Virus record (IMG/VR): IMGVR_UViG_3300022707_004226
Coordinates: 1 to 29,358 of that record
Source of the DNA: a virus
DNA: 29,358 nucleotides
Strand: one strand, 5' to 3'
The first letter of the stretch is position 1; the number at the start of each line of letters is the position of its first letter. Positions 19,843 to 27,319 of this stretch are shown here, piece after piece. Both the position numbers and the translations under genes were made by a program. The notes beneath the pieces are model-generated. The model saw only the letters and a list, made by a program, of their open reading frames with translations, ran no database searches and had not been told where the DNA came from.

Positions 19843-20508
19843 ATGGCTAAATTGTCACCAATGGAAAGAAAAGGATTTACAGACATCATGGAAGAAGATA
19901 TGATCGCTATCCATATGAAAATGTCTTCTCAAATAAAAGATTTCTGGGCTAAAGCCAGAGAAGAAGTCTTAAAAAAAAGAGGTTGGGATGATCTCATCAA
20001 AGAAAAAGATACTTTACAAAAAGGAATGAATGAGAGTCGAGACCGCATTCATAAAATAGAAGAAACCATGAGGGAAGAGGGACTCAATCCTGAACAGGTT
20101 ATGGAACTTGGAGGGAGAAAAACTGATTTTGGTCATTTCAAAGGAGCTAACTTTCACGGTGTGCCTGTTGAGTGTCAGTTCGACTATGATATTGTTGAGT
20201 TCATAAGACACCATATCAATCTTGATGTACCAGCAAAATTCATTCACGACCTAGGACGAGCAGCTTTAAGAGCTTTGACTATGAGCGGGACTTTTGAGGA
20301 AGCCAGAAAAACTTATGATGATTTTTATAGTCTTGATTTCAGAGAATACGGGGTAGATATTCCTCCTCGTCTTGCTCAAGTAAGAGAAAATCTTGATGAA
20401 CTTGCAGTTACTAGGGGTACTTTGTCTTTGCCTGTTGATAAACAAGGAGATTTGGAAGCTATTGAGAATAAAGATAAGGATAAGAAAGAATTAAACTATT
20501 TTGGTTAA
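19843..20508 (+). CDS. Hypothetical helical protein, pre-packaging operon
   Basis: The gene encodes 221 residues with GGAGATGA (19829-19836) six bases upstream. The first 85 residues are helical with coiled-coil character (R-I-H-K-I-E-E-T-M-R-E-E). The middle holds F-D-Y-D-I-V-E-F-I-R-H-H-I-N-L-D-V-P. The C-terminus is charged. No family recognised. It shares its operon with the packaging genes. Confidence 0.7.
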   Translation: MAKLSPMERKGFTDIMEEDMIAIHMKMSSQIKDFWAKAREEVLKKRGWDDLIKEKDTLQKGMNESRDRIHKIEETMREEGLNPEQVMELGGRKTDFGHFKGANFHGVPVECQFDYDIVEFIRHHINLDVPAKFIHDLGRAALRALTMSGTFEEARKTYDDFYSLDFREYGVDIPPRLAQVRENLDELAVTRGTLSLPVDKQGDLEAIENKDKDKKELNYFG

Positions 20509-20525
20509 TTAAAGGAGATGAAATG

Positions 20526-21044
20526 ATGGAAATAACATTTGAGATGGAAGACAATAAACATATTAATATCAGGTGTGGAGAACGATTAATAGGACATATC
20601 TTCACACCAGGAGGCACAGGAGAAGCATATAATAACGTTATTCAAGTTTGTGGGTTTGAAGAAGCGTTCGATTATTGGGGGTGTGGAGTGTTTGGAACTG
20701 AACAAATAAAGATAATTCCTCCATCACCTGACAAAATTAAAAGACTTGCTAAATTAGGTATAACTAATAATCTTGAAGATTATGAGATTCATGAAGTAAC
20801 ATATAAACATAAGCGAGACATACAACTTATATTCTCTGACTACGAACGAGCAAACCCTCAAAAAGTAGCTGGTCATGCTGGTGACTTCCAAACAGATGGT
20901 AAAGGTTCTGATGGTAGATGCTTCAATAATCGATGTAATTGTCATAACCCAGGGAAAAGAGGAAGAGGAAAATCCCCTTTTGTAGTCAAACACTTTAAAG
21001 ATATGACTGATAAGCTTGAGAAAGTAGAGGTTAAAGAAGAGTGA
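20526..21044 (+). CDS. Hypothetical protein with Cys/His-rich patch
   Basis: The gene encodes 172 residues. The ATG at 20526 is four bases after GGAGATGA (20514-20521); the ATG at 20523 is too close. The N-terminal 60 residues are beta-rich (I-T-F-E-M-E-D ... G-H-I-F-T-P-G-G-T). G-R-C-F-N-N-R-C-N-C-H-N-P-G-K-R-G-R-G-K near residue 140 is a likely metal- or nucleic-acid-binding patch. It overlaps the terminase small subunit candidate by GTGA. Confidence 0.65.
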   Translation: MEITFEMEDNKHINIRCGERLIGHIFTPGGTGEAYNNVIQVCGFEEAFDYWGCGVFGTEQIKIIPPSPDKIKRLAKLGITNNLEDYEIHEVTYKHKRDIQLIFSDYERANPQKVAGHAGDFQTDGKGSDGRCFNNRCNCHNPGKRGRGKSPFVVKHFKDMTDKLEKVEVKEE

Positions 21045-21538
21045 CTTCTGCAACATTGAAAAAGGTTACCCTAAAAAACAGAGCAAACGCTCATCGTAGG
21101 AGGGAGAAGATTAAAGAGTTCATTGAAGAATGCGGTTTTTCTAGTGTTAATCCTAAAGTGCTTGCTAAAAAGTACAGTGTTTGTAAGATGACTATCTATA
21201 ATGATATGAAGGTTATTATTCGTGAGTGGCCTTTGCAGAGTCTTAAGCCTGTTCAGATTACTATAGGTATTGCTCTGAATAAAGCTTTAGGTCAGAGTAT
21301 GAAGGATTTGCGTCATGATGATTTCGCGGCTCGTGGTAAAGCGGCTAGTAACATTGCTCGTTTGTCCCAGGGTATTACTAATTATGCCGAAGCATGGTTA
21401 GGAAAAGAAAAAGCTCCTGACCGGGTGATTGTTGATGATCGTCGTGACGTAGCGGCTGAAGTTGTTGATGCAGTGTTCTCTCGTCATCTTGAGGATTTAA
21501 GAAAGGCTGAAGTTGTGGAGGAAAAAGACGATAAATAA
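21041..21538 (+). CDS. terS: Probable terminase small subunit
   Basis: The gene encodes 165 residues with a GTG start in a GTGA overlap. Residues ~22-62 (K-I-K-E-F-I-E-E-C-G ... K-V-L-A-K-K-Y-S-V-C-K-M-T-I-Y-N-D-M-K-V) form a helix-turn-helix. A helical oligomerisation region and an acidic tail follow. A short HTH protein just upstream of the large terminase is the normal place and shape for the subunit that recognises viral DNA and feeds it to the motor. The call rests on both sequence pattern and position. Confidence 0.7.
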   Translation: MTSATLKKVTLKNRANAHRRREKIKEFIEECGFSSVNPKVLAKKYSVCKMTIYNDMKVIIREWPLQSLKPVQITIGIALNKALGQSMKDLRHDDFAARGKAASNIARLSQGITNYAEAWLGKEKAPDRVIVDDRRDVAAEVVDAVFSRHLEDLRKAEVVEEKDDK

Positions 21539-21755
21539 AGAATTTATACTAATAAATAGTTATGCAAGAAAAGAAACAGGTTCAGATGAAGTAGATACTC
21601 CGTTCAAAGTTTGGGTTAGAAAAGATGCTATTGTTTGTATTGAAGAGAGTTGTTTAACACTTAATGGGAAGGATGTATTGTCAGTTATTACTTTGAGTCA
21701 CAAAGAAGAAACTTTTTGTACTGATACAGATGTTTTACGGGTGTTGATGAAATGA
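21513..21755 (+). CDS. Small protein, FlbD-like pattern
   Basis: The frame is 80 residues from a TTG at 21513 inside the end of terS; the true start is unclear because no ATG or ribosome site is evident. F-I-L-I-N-S-Y ... F-K-V-W-V-R-K-D-A-I-V-C-I-E-E ... V-L-S-V-I-T-L ... V-L-R-V-L-M recalls short FlbD-like proteins common in phages ('x-V-x-x-D-x-I-x-x-I-E-E'). Function unknown. It ends in an ATGA overlap. Confidence 0.5.
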   Translation: MWRKKTINKEFILINSYARKETGSDEVDTPFKVWVRKDAIVCIEESCLTLNGKDVLSVITLSHKEETFCTDTDVLRVLMK

Positions 21756-22102
21756 AAAATAAGATATATCTAAACAAGTATTACGTGAGTTTTATGTTAT
21801 GGTTATGGGATAAAAGAGAGAAAATAAACGTTTTTTTACATTGCAACAGAGGACATCACCGAGTAATTAGTGAGAGTATGAGCATTAAGAACCACAAAGG
21901 GTTTCATGTTCGTAGTTCCTGGATCAGATGCCTTAATTGTAATTATAAATTCTTTCCAAGCCCTCATTATCGTCGTAATTACAAGCGGTTGATGGATCAT
22001 AAAAATAGTGTTAATGAATCTGTACTTGCTGAAATGAAAAAATATATGAAACTAAGGAGCAAACCTAAGAGTGTGTTGGTTAATGTCGATACAGAAGATT
22101 GA
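21752..22102 (+). CDS. Small basic zinc-binding protein
   Basis: The gene encodes 116 residues. H-C-N-R-G-H-H and, 30 residues on, R-C-L-N-C-N-Y-K-F-F make a likely zinc ribbon of C/H type. The rest is basic and Tyr/Lys-rich. It overlaps the large terminase by 20 bases. A nucleic-acid-binding role in packaging is suggested by position only. Confidence 0.6.
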   Translation: MKNKIYLNKYYVSFMLWLWDKREKINVFLHCNRGHHRVISESMSIKNHKGFHVRSSWIRCLNCNYKFFPSPHYRRNYKRLMDHKNSVNESVLAEMKKYMKLRSKPKSVLVNVDTED

Positions 22103-23699
22103 GCTCACTGAAGAACTCCTAAAAAAAATCTACTTGATGAGGGATCACTTCATCAAACGATACGACGAAAAAACCTTGTACGGTTATCAAAGAGACTACA
22201 GTGACGCACTAATCAAAGCTAGTCTGGCTTTCTTAGGAGAGGTTTATTACGTAGAGATCAGCAGACAAGCAGGGAAAACAGTGGGAGTCAGTTTGACTAT
22301 TTGTTTTTTGCTTATTTATATTAATCGTATTCTTGAATGGTTAGGTGTTCCTTTGAATGGTCCTTTTAAGATATTCTTAGGGGCTCCACAGCAAGAGCAG
22401 GCTAAGACCGATTTTGATAATGTAAAAGATTTCTTTAAGAAGATCAAGATGGATTATGATGTATCGTATGATGAGGCCAACGGTACTACTCTTAAGCTCG
22501 CTGACACTGGTAATACCGTGTTTTGTATGCCTGTTAATGTAACGTCTAAAATAGAATCTAAAACTGCTCACTTGATTATTATGGAAGAGATGCAAGACGT
22601 TTCTGATGTTGAGTATGAGAAGAAAGTAATGCCAATGGGGACAGCTACTAACGCTAATACTATTATGATAGGTACTGCAGGATATAAAATATGTAATTTC
22701 TACAAGGGTGTGGAGTCTGGTAGGAAGGGTTACGTGTTCAAGTACGATTGTTATGAGGTGATACGTCAGAAGATAGCTCGTTACAAAGAAGACGGTAATC
22801 CTTTTCATCTTAATTACGTTAAGTACGTTCAGGCTAAGATCGCTAAATTAGGTTTGGATAATCCTCAGATTCAGACCCAGTATTTGCTTAAGTGGCAGTT
22901 AGAAACAGGGATGTGGATTACTGAAGAAAAATTTAATGCTATGGTTGCTGATGGTAAGGATGGACGGCCTCATTACCCTATTGTTCGTGAAGATCTTAAG
23001 AGTGATTGTTATTCTAGTTTGGATGTTGCTAAGGAGTCTGATGTTAGTTTTGATACTATGATGCGTTGTGAAGGGTACAAGGATGTTAAGCGTAAGGTTC
23101 CTGCTCTTGATGAGTCGAAGAATCAGATTGAAAAAACTATTGTTGTTAAGGCTCCTGTTTGGCGTGTGCTTAACTGGTTTATGATTAATGGTGCTTTGTA
23201 TCAGGATCAATGGGACGCTATAGACGTATTCCTTGCTCGTTATAAGGTTTTTCGTCATGACGTTGACAGTACTGGTGTTGGTGATGCGACAGGAGATTAT
23301 TACTTAAAAAAGTACAATAAATGGAGTTGGGATGTGCTTAAAAGATATGAGAGACTTGGTTTGCGTGGTGTTGCTCGTCCTGTTAAGTTTACTCTTCAGT
23401 CTAAGCACGCTATGTATTTGAATTGGTGGGTGGCTATTAAAGAAGGTCGTTATTGGATTCCTGACCCTGCTAGTATGAATGAGGTTGAGCTTAAGTGTTT
23501 TAAGCGTTTTAAGAACGAGAGTCTCAATGCTGTTCGTGAGTGGAAAGGAAGTCTTCTTAACGTTCGTCACGTAGACAAAAGTAAAGGAGAGAGTGGTGAT
23601 GTAGAAACTGATGACAGCTTGGACAGTGCGGCATTGCCTTTTCACGATATTGACGCAGTACCTCACAAAGTAGTTGTTCGTACTCTAAAAAGAAAATGA
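22083..23699 (+). CDS. terL: Terminase large subunit (ATPase and nuclease)
   Basis: The gene encodes 538 residues from the ATG at 22083. The Walker A-type loop is S-R-Q-A-G-K-T (60-66) and Walker B is H-L-I-I-M-E-E (163-169), with the catalytic Glu. The C-terminal RNase H-like nuclease shows its acidic residues in Y-S-S-L-D-V-A-K-E-S-D, F-R-H-D-V-D-S-T-G-V-G-D and V-E-T-D-D-S-L-D-S-A-A. The protein drives DNA into the prohead through the portal and cuts the concatemer. Length is normal for the family. It overlaps the zinc-binding gene upstream by 20 bases and the HNH gene downstream by ATGA. Confidence 0.93.
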   Translation: MSIQKIELTEELLKKIYLMRDHFIKRYDEKTLYGYQRDYSDALIKASLAFLGEVYYVEISRQAGKTVGVSLTICFLLIYINRILEWLGVPLNGPFKIFLGAPQQEQAKTDFDNVKDFFKKIKMDYDVSYDEANGTTLKLADTGNTVFCMPVNVTSKIESKTAHLIIMEEMQDVSDVEYEKKVMPMGTATNANTIMIGTAGYKICNFYKGVESGRKGYVFKYDCYEVIRQKIARYKEDGNPFHLNYVKYVQAKIAKLGLDNPQIQTQYLLKWQLETGMWITEEKFNAMVADGKDGRPHYPIVREDLKSDCYSSLDVAKESDVSFDTMMRCEGYKDVKRKVPALDESKNQIEKTIVVKAPVWRVLNWFMINGALYQDQWDAIDVFLARYKVFRHDVDSTGVGDATGDYYLKKYNKWSWDVLKRYERLGLRGVARPVKFTLQSKHAMYLNWWVAIKEGRYWIPDPASMNEVELKCFKRFKNESLNAVREWKGSLLNVRHVDKSKGESGDVETDDSLDSAALPFHDIDAVPHKVVVRTLKRK

Positions 23700-23917
23700 A
23701 AGATAGACAATTTGAATCAGAATCAAATAAATGTGCTTTGTGTGAACAAACCTTACCTAAAAAAGGTTTTTCTAAACATCATGTTTACGGAAAGGGTGAA
23801 TCTAACGTTGTTGTTAGATGTCATGCTGTTTGTCACAGAAATTTTCATATTTTAGCTTTGAGATTAAGAAAATATTCTGAAAGAAAGAATGTTAAGAATA
23901 AAAAAGTAGTATTTTAA
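23696..23917 (+). CDS. HNH endonuclease-like protein
   Basis: The gene encodes 73 residues. C-A-L-C-E ... F-S-K-H-H-V-Y-G ... V-V-V-R-C-H-A-V-C-H-R-N-F-H contains the H-H pair, the two zinc-binding C-x-x-C pairs and the terminal His of an HNH fold. HNH proteins beside terminase genes are common in HK97-type viruses and assist terminase cleavage during packaging. It overlaps the terL stop by ATGA. Confidence 0.75.
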   Translation: MKDRQFESESNKCALCEQTLPKKGFSKHHVYGKGESNVVVRCHAVCHRNFHILALRLRKYSERKNVKNKKVVF

Positions 23918-23923
23918 ATTTAT

Positions 23924-23940
23924 AGGTTGTTTTATATATT
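23924..23940 (+). promoter_or_regulatory. Promoter motif copy 1, before the portal
   Basis: AGGTTGTTTTATATATT is repeated base for base at 27196-27212. It contains TTTTATATA, an archaeal TATA box. Transcription about 25 bases downstream would start near 23960, which is after the first possible portal ATG (23950) and before the next one (23980). Confidence 0.6.
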
Positions 23941-23949
23941 GAAGAAGTA

Positions 23950-26298
23950 ATGAAGGGGTTGTACTCACCAATCACTTTCATGAATGTGCTTGATAAATTA
24001 AGGAAATACTGGAGCGTTCCAGAACCACACGAAGTAGTAGCGAAAGGCTTTACTCCAGATAATCGTTCTAGACTAACGACTAGTAACTTACCTACTTATC
24101 CTATCTGGTTTTACAGCCCATTAAGGGGTATTCCTCGTACAGGAAACAATATAGAAACCAGACAGTTCGCTCGATCTAGTTGGGTGCAGATGGTTCATTT
24201 TGCTATTAAGAAGGCTGTTACTCAGACTCCTTGGGATATAGTTGTTGACAGTTCTGATCCTGAGATTAATGAGGATGATTTTAAAGAAGATATTTTGTTT
24301 GCTCGTACTTTCTTAGAAAACCCTAATCGTGAGTTACGACAGAATTTTGATGATCTTATTTGGCCTATGCTGACTGATCTTCTTGAGATTAATACTGCTG
24401 TGTGGTATCTTAATGGTAATGTTAAGGATCGCTTGCTTGAAATAATCTCTTACGATGGTAGTACTTTTTTGATCGAGCAGGAAGAGTCAGGCTTCTTAGA
24501 GAAGTACTGGCAGTTCACTTACAAAAACCCTATACTCGCTCCTCGGCCTTTCGAGCCAGAACACATTGTTTTCTTTCAGATGAACAAACAAACGTACGAC
24601 CCATACGGAATATCTCCTTTACATGTTGTTGAGACTATTGTTGAATTGCTGGATCAGTCTACTCGTTTTAACAAAGACTTTTTTCTTAATGATGCTATAC
24701 CTGCTATTATCTTGAACGCTATCGGTGCTGGTGTGGAAGGTTTGCAGGCTATTGAGGATAGTTGGAATGAACAATTAAGAGGGGAGAACGCTCGTATTAT
24801 TACTATTGATGCTCCTGATCTTAAGGTTGAGAAGATTCAGATGTCGAATCGTGATATGGAATGGTTAGACGGAAATAAGTTGTATATGCACGTAGTCTTT
24901 GCAGCTCATGGTCTAAGTCCTACTGAGGTTGGCTTTACTGATACTACTGGTTCTAAGAATGTTCAGGAGGGTCAGCAACAAATTACTATTAAGAACGCTC
25001 ATAAACCTTATCTTCATCTTATTGAGAAAGAGATTAATAACATGGTTTTGCCTTGGATATTGGGTGAGATGGACGTTCTTCCTCATGAACGTAAACCATT
25101 GAAATTCAAGTATTTCATTCAGGATCCTGCTATGGAATCTGCTGAGCAAGAGGGTCAGCGTAAAGACGTAGATACTAAGATACTCAGTATTAATGAGGTT
25201 CGTAAAGAGCGAGGAATGGAACCTTTCCCTAGCCCTGCAGCTAACGATCCTTTTTTTATAGATCCGGCATTACAAGCTGGTCTTGAAGCTGCAAGCAACC
25301 CAGGAGATGATAATGATGGAAATGTTCAAGAAGATGATAGTAAGAGAAAGCGTTACGGAGCTACCCGCAAGCCAAAAAAAGAAAAAGAAGAAGACGAAGA
25401 AACTGATAAGAACGCCTTAACGACTGAAGATATTGACGTTGATCGAAGACACCTACTAATCAGTGAGCCTTTAACTACTCGTAAACCAGGTGATAAGAAC
25501 TGGTTATTACTTACAGAACAGATCAAGGCCGCTACTCCCGTTCCTATCGAGGCGGGTCAGGATTACGCTACTTTCATGGACAAGATGCTGAGTGAGTGGG
25601 AGCGTCAGGTGATTAAAGGTATTAATTCTCGTTTGTTTAAGAACATAGAAAAAGAAGCTTTTATGAAGGGTTTTAATGATTTTATGAGCGTGGTCGTTGG
25701 TCGTGTTACGACGACTCCTTTCCTTAATGTGCTAAAGACTGTTGTGCGTAATACTATGGGTTTGGGTGTTGATGAGGCTGAGGAAGAGTTGGATATGAAT
25801 GTGGCTATGGGTTTGTCTTTTCGTGCGAAAGTAGATGCTGAGACTAATAAACAGTTTGACGGTTATACTTTAGTGGATGGTTCTCGTTGGATTGGTCTTA
25901 AGGGAGTTTCTCAGCAGTTGCAGAATAAGATTTTGATGACAGTAGATAAAGGATTGACTGAAGGGAAGTTTGCTGGTGAGATAGTACAGGATGTTCAGGA
26001 CGTGTTTGAGGGTGTTAAGAAGTCTCGTGCTCAGGCTATTGTGCGTACTGAGTCTACTCGTATAGTTAATGAAGGAAAATTACTAACTTATCTTGAGTCT
26101 GGTGTTCCGGGAAGAAAGCAGTGGATTGCTTTTAATGATGCTCGTACTAGTGATACTTGTGAGTTCATGGATAATCAGGTTGTTTTATTAAGTGAGAAGT
26201 TTGTTGATGATGAAGGTAAGGAGTTTCAAACACCGCCCTCTCACGTCAATTGTAGGAGTACTATAAGGTTTCTTCCTGGTTTGGATGGTGGTTCTTAA
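23950..26298 (+). CDS. Portal protein fused to MuF-type minor head protein
   Basis: The gene encodes 782 residues. Residues ~50-430 are the portal: W-V-Q-M-V-H-F-A-I-K, L-T-D-L-L-E-I-N-T-A-V-W-Y, D-P-Y-G-I-S-P-L, and the helix before W-I-L-G-E-M. Residues ~440-500 are a highly charged linker. The C-terminal ~110 residues are a phage Mu gpF-like domain: R-A-Q-A-I-V-R-T-E-S-T-R ... R-K-Q-W-I-A-F-N-D-A-R-T-S-D-T-C-E ... P-P-S-H-V-N-C-R-S-T-I-R. The portal forms the twelve-fold ring for DNA passage; MuF domains are injected or head-associated. Usually these are two genes. If the promoter motif just upstream is used, the start is ATG 23980 instead of 23950. Confidence 0.85.
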   Translation: MKGLYSPITFMNVLDKLRKYWSVPEPHEVVAKGFTPDNRSRLTTSNLPTYPIWFYSPLRGIPRTGNNIETRQFARSSWVQMVHFAIKKAVTQTPWDIVVDSSDPEINEDDFKEDILFARTFLENPNRELRQNFDDLIWPMLTDLLEINTAVWYLNGNVKDRLLEIISYDGSTFLIEQEESGFLEKYWQFTYKNPILAPRPFEPEHIVFFQMNKQTYDPYGISPLHVVETIVELLDQSTRFNKDFFLNDAIPAIILNAIGAGVEGLQAIEDSWNEQLRGENARIITIDAPDLKVEKIQMSNRDMEWLDGNKLYMHVVFAAHGLSPTEVGFTDTTGSKNVQEGQQQITIKNAHKPYLHLIEKEINNMVLPWILGEMDVLPHERKPLKFKYFIQDPAMESAEQEGQRKDVDTKILSINEVRKERGMEPFPSPAANDPFFIDPALQAGLEAASNPGDDNDGNVQEDDSKRKRYGATRKPKKEKEEDEETDKNALTTEDIDVDRRHLLISEPLTTRKPGDKNWLLLTEQIKAATPVPIEAGQDYATFMDKMLSEWERQVIKGINSRLFKNIEKEAFMKGFNDFMSVVVGRVTTTPFLNVLKTVVRNTMGLGVDEAEEELDMNVAMGLSFRAKVDAETNKQFDGYTLVDGSRWIGLKGVSQQLQNKILMTVDKGLTEGKFAGEIVQDVQDVFEGVKKSRAQAIVRTESTRIVNEGKLLTYLESGVPGRKQWIAFNDARTSDTCEFMDNQVVLLSEKFVDDEGKEFQTPPSHVNCRSTIRFLPGLDGGS

Positions 26299-26331
26299 TG
26301 TTTATTTATAAAATAGAAGGAGGTGATTGTT

Positions 26332-26493
26332 ATGGCAGCAGGTGATGTTACGCACTTAGGTCCTTTCACTGTTAGTGACAAGGCAGGTATAAAGGCAGCT
26401 CTTGAAACAGCTAATGTATTGTCTACGTGGAGTATTACCGTCGTGAAAGAAGGTAATCAACAAGTGTATTATACTGTTATTGAGGCAGCATAG
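26332..26493 (+). CDS. Small putative structural protein (53 residues)
   Basis: The product begins M-A-A-G-D-V-T-H-L-G-P-F-T-V-S-D and ends Y-Y-T-V-I-E-A-A. Upstream is the full ribosome site GGAGGTGAT (26319-26327), four bases before the ATG, the best in this window, so the protein is probably made in quantity. It lies between portal and prohead protease. A head decoration or connector role is plausible, but no family is recognised. Confidence 0.6.
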   Translation: MAAGDVTHLGPFTVSDKAGIKAALETANVLSTWSITVVKEGNQQVYYTVIEAA

Positions 26494-26504
26494 AGGTTTT
26501 TGGT

Positions 26505-26804
26505 ATGACTATAAAAGTGCATAGTGAAGATGATATTCGTCTTAAGTATATCGGTACTCTTAAGGCGTTCAGTGTTTATCGTAGTGAGAACAATACTAGT
26601 ACATTGATTGATTTTGTTGCTTATATTACTCCTAAGGGTGAATGGTTTGCTTTGGAGAGAGTGTATACTATTATTAATCCGAGGACAAATTTTCTTCAGT
26701 GGGCTAGTGTGATCAACAATCCTACCGTTACTACTCCGGCCGCTGCTTATGCTGCTAGGACATCATTAGTTTACGAGGATTATGATAAGGTGTTTACTAC
26801 ATGA
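26505..26804 (+). CDS. Hypothetical head-module protein
   Basis: The gene encodes 99 residues. It is beta-rich: I-R-L-K-Y-I-G-T-L-K-A-F-S-V-Y, F-V-A-Y-I-T-P-K-G-E-W-F-A-L-E-R-V. An Ala-rich turn (T-T-P-A-A-A-Y-A-A-R-T) is near the end. It follows the small structural gene by 11 bases and overlaps the next by ATGA. Unknown function. Confidence 0.65.
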   Translation: MTIKVHSEDDIRLKYIGTLKAFSVYRSENNTSTLIDFVAYITPKGEWFALERVYTIINPRTNFLQWASVINNPTVTTPAAAYAARTSLVYEDYDKVFTT

Positions 26805-27175
26805 GTGCTTACGAAATATACTTGGTAGAATTTGATCAGTTCAAACGTCGGTATGACGAGTTCAAAGCGAAGGATATAGATAATCCTATTCGTTACTTTG
26901 TTGATAGCGAATCGTATATCTTGTATTGGACTGATGTGGATAATCGTACCTTATGTACTGAGCGTTCTAAGAGTGGTTTTTCTAGTCGTCGTGAGCGTGA
27001 TCAGTTCGAGTTTGATTTTATTAAGAAAAGTACTCGTTTATTAGCTCCTTTGCAAACGGTGGGTGGTGAGCGTCTCGTCGATACCGTAGAGTTAGATCTT
27101 AGCATGGATTTTTCTGACATTGAACCTATTGAATTTGATACGAGTAAGGATTTTTCTGACATAGAAATAATCTGA
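26801..27175 (+). CDS. Hypothetical head-module protein with acidic repeat tail
   Basis: The gene encodes 124 residues. The N-terminus reads Y-E-I-Y-L-V-E-F-D-Q-F-K-R-R-Y-D. The C-terminus has a short tandem repeat, D-F-S-D-I-E-P-I and D-F-S-D-I-E-I-I, encoded by the repeated GGATTTTTCTGACAT. It is the last gene before the second promoter motif. Function unknown. Confidence 0.65.
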   Translation: MSAYEIYLVEFDQFKRRYDEFKAKDIDNPIRYFVDSESYILYWTDVDNRTLCTERSKSGFSSRRERDQFEFDFIKKSTRLLAPLQTVGGERLVDTVELDLSMDFSDIEPIEFDTSKDFSDIEII

Positions 27176-27195
27176 TTCAGTAAGTATTATTTTTG

Positions 27196-27212
27196 AGGTT
27201 GTTTTATATATT
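27196..27212 (+). promoter_or_regulatory. Promoter motif copy 2, before the prohead protease
   Basis: AGGTTGTTTTATATATT is identical to 23924-23940. A transcript starting about 25 bases downstream (around 27235) would carry an 85-base leader to the protease gene. Confidence 0.65.
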
Positions 27213-27240
27213 TCAACATCTATAAGCTTTCTTGAGATGA

Positions 27241-27298
27241 GTCTAAAGAATCTCTCCAGCCTTCTTTTAGACGATTCTCCAGACCCCTTGATCGGGGT
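27241..27298 (+). promoter_or_regulatory. Two hairpins in the capsid-operon leader
   Basis: GTCTAAAGAA (27241-27250) pairs with TTCTTTTAGAC (27262-27272) with one bulged base. ACCCC (27283-27287) pairs with GGGGT (27294-27298). They lie between the promoter motif and the start codon and could protect the messenger 5' end or control its translation. Confidence 0.5.
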
Positions 27299-27319
27299 TT
27301 GAATGGTTATTTGTCGACG

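Noticed and set aside
22377-23666. - strand frames of 119-143 codons opposite the large terminase
   Set aside because: They are antisense shadows of a long confident gene, with no start signals and low-complexity Ile/Thr/Asn-rich products.
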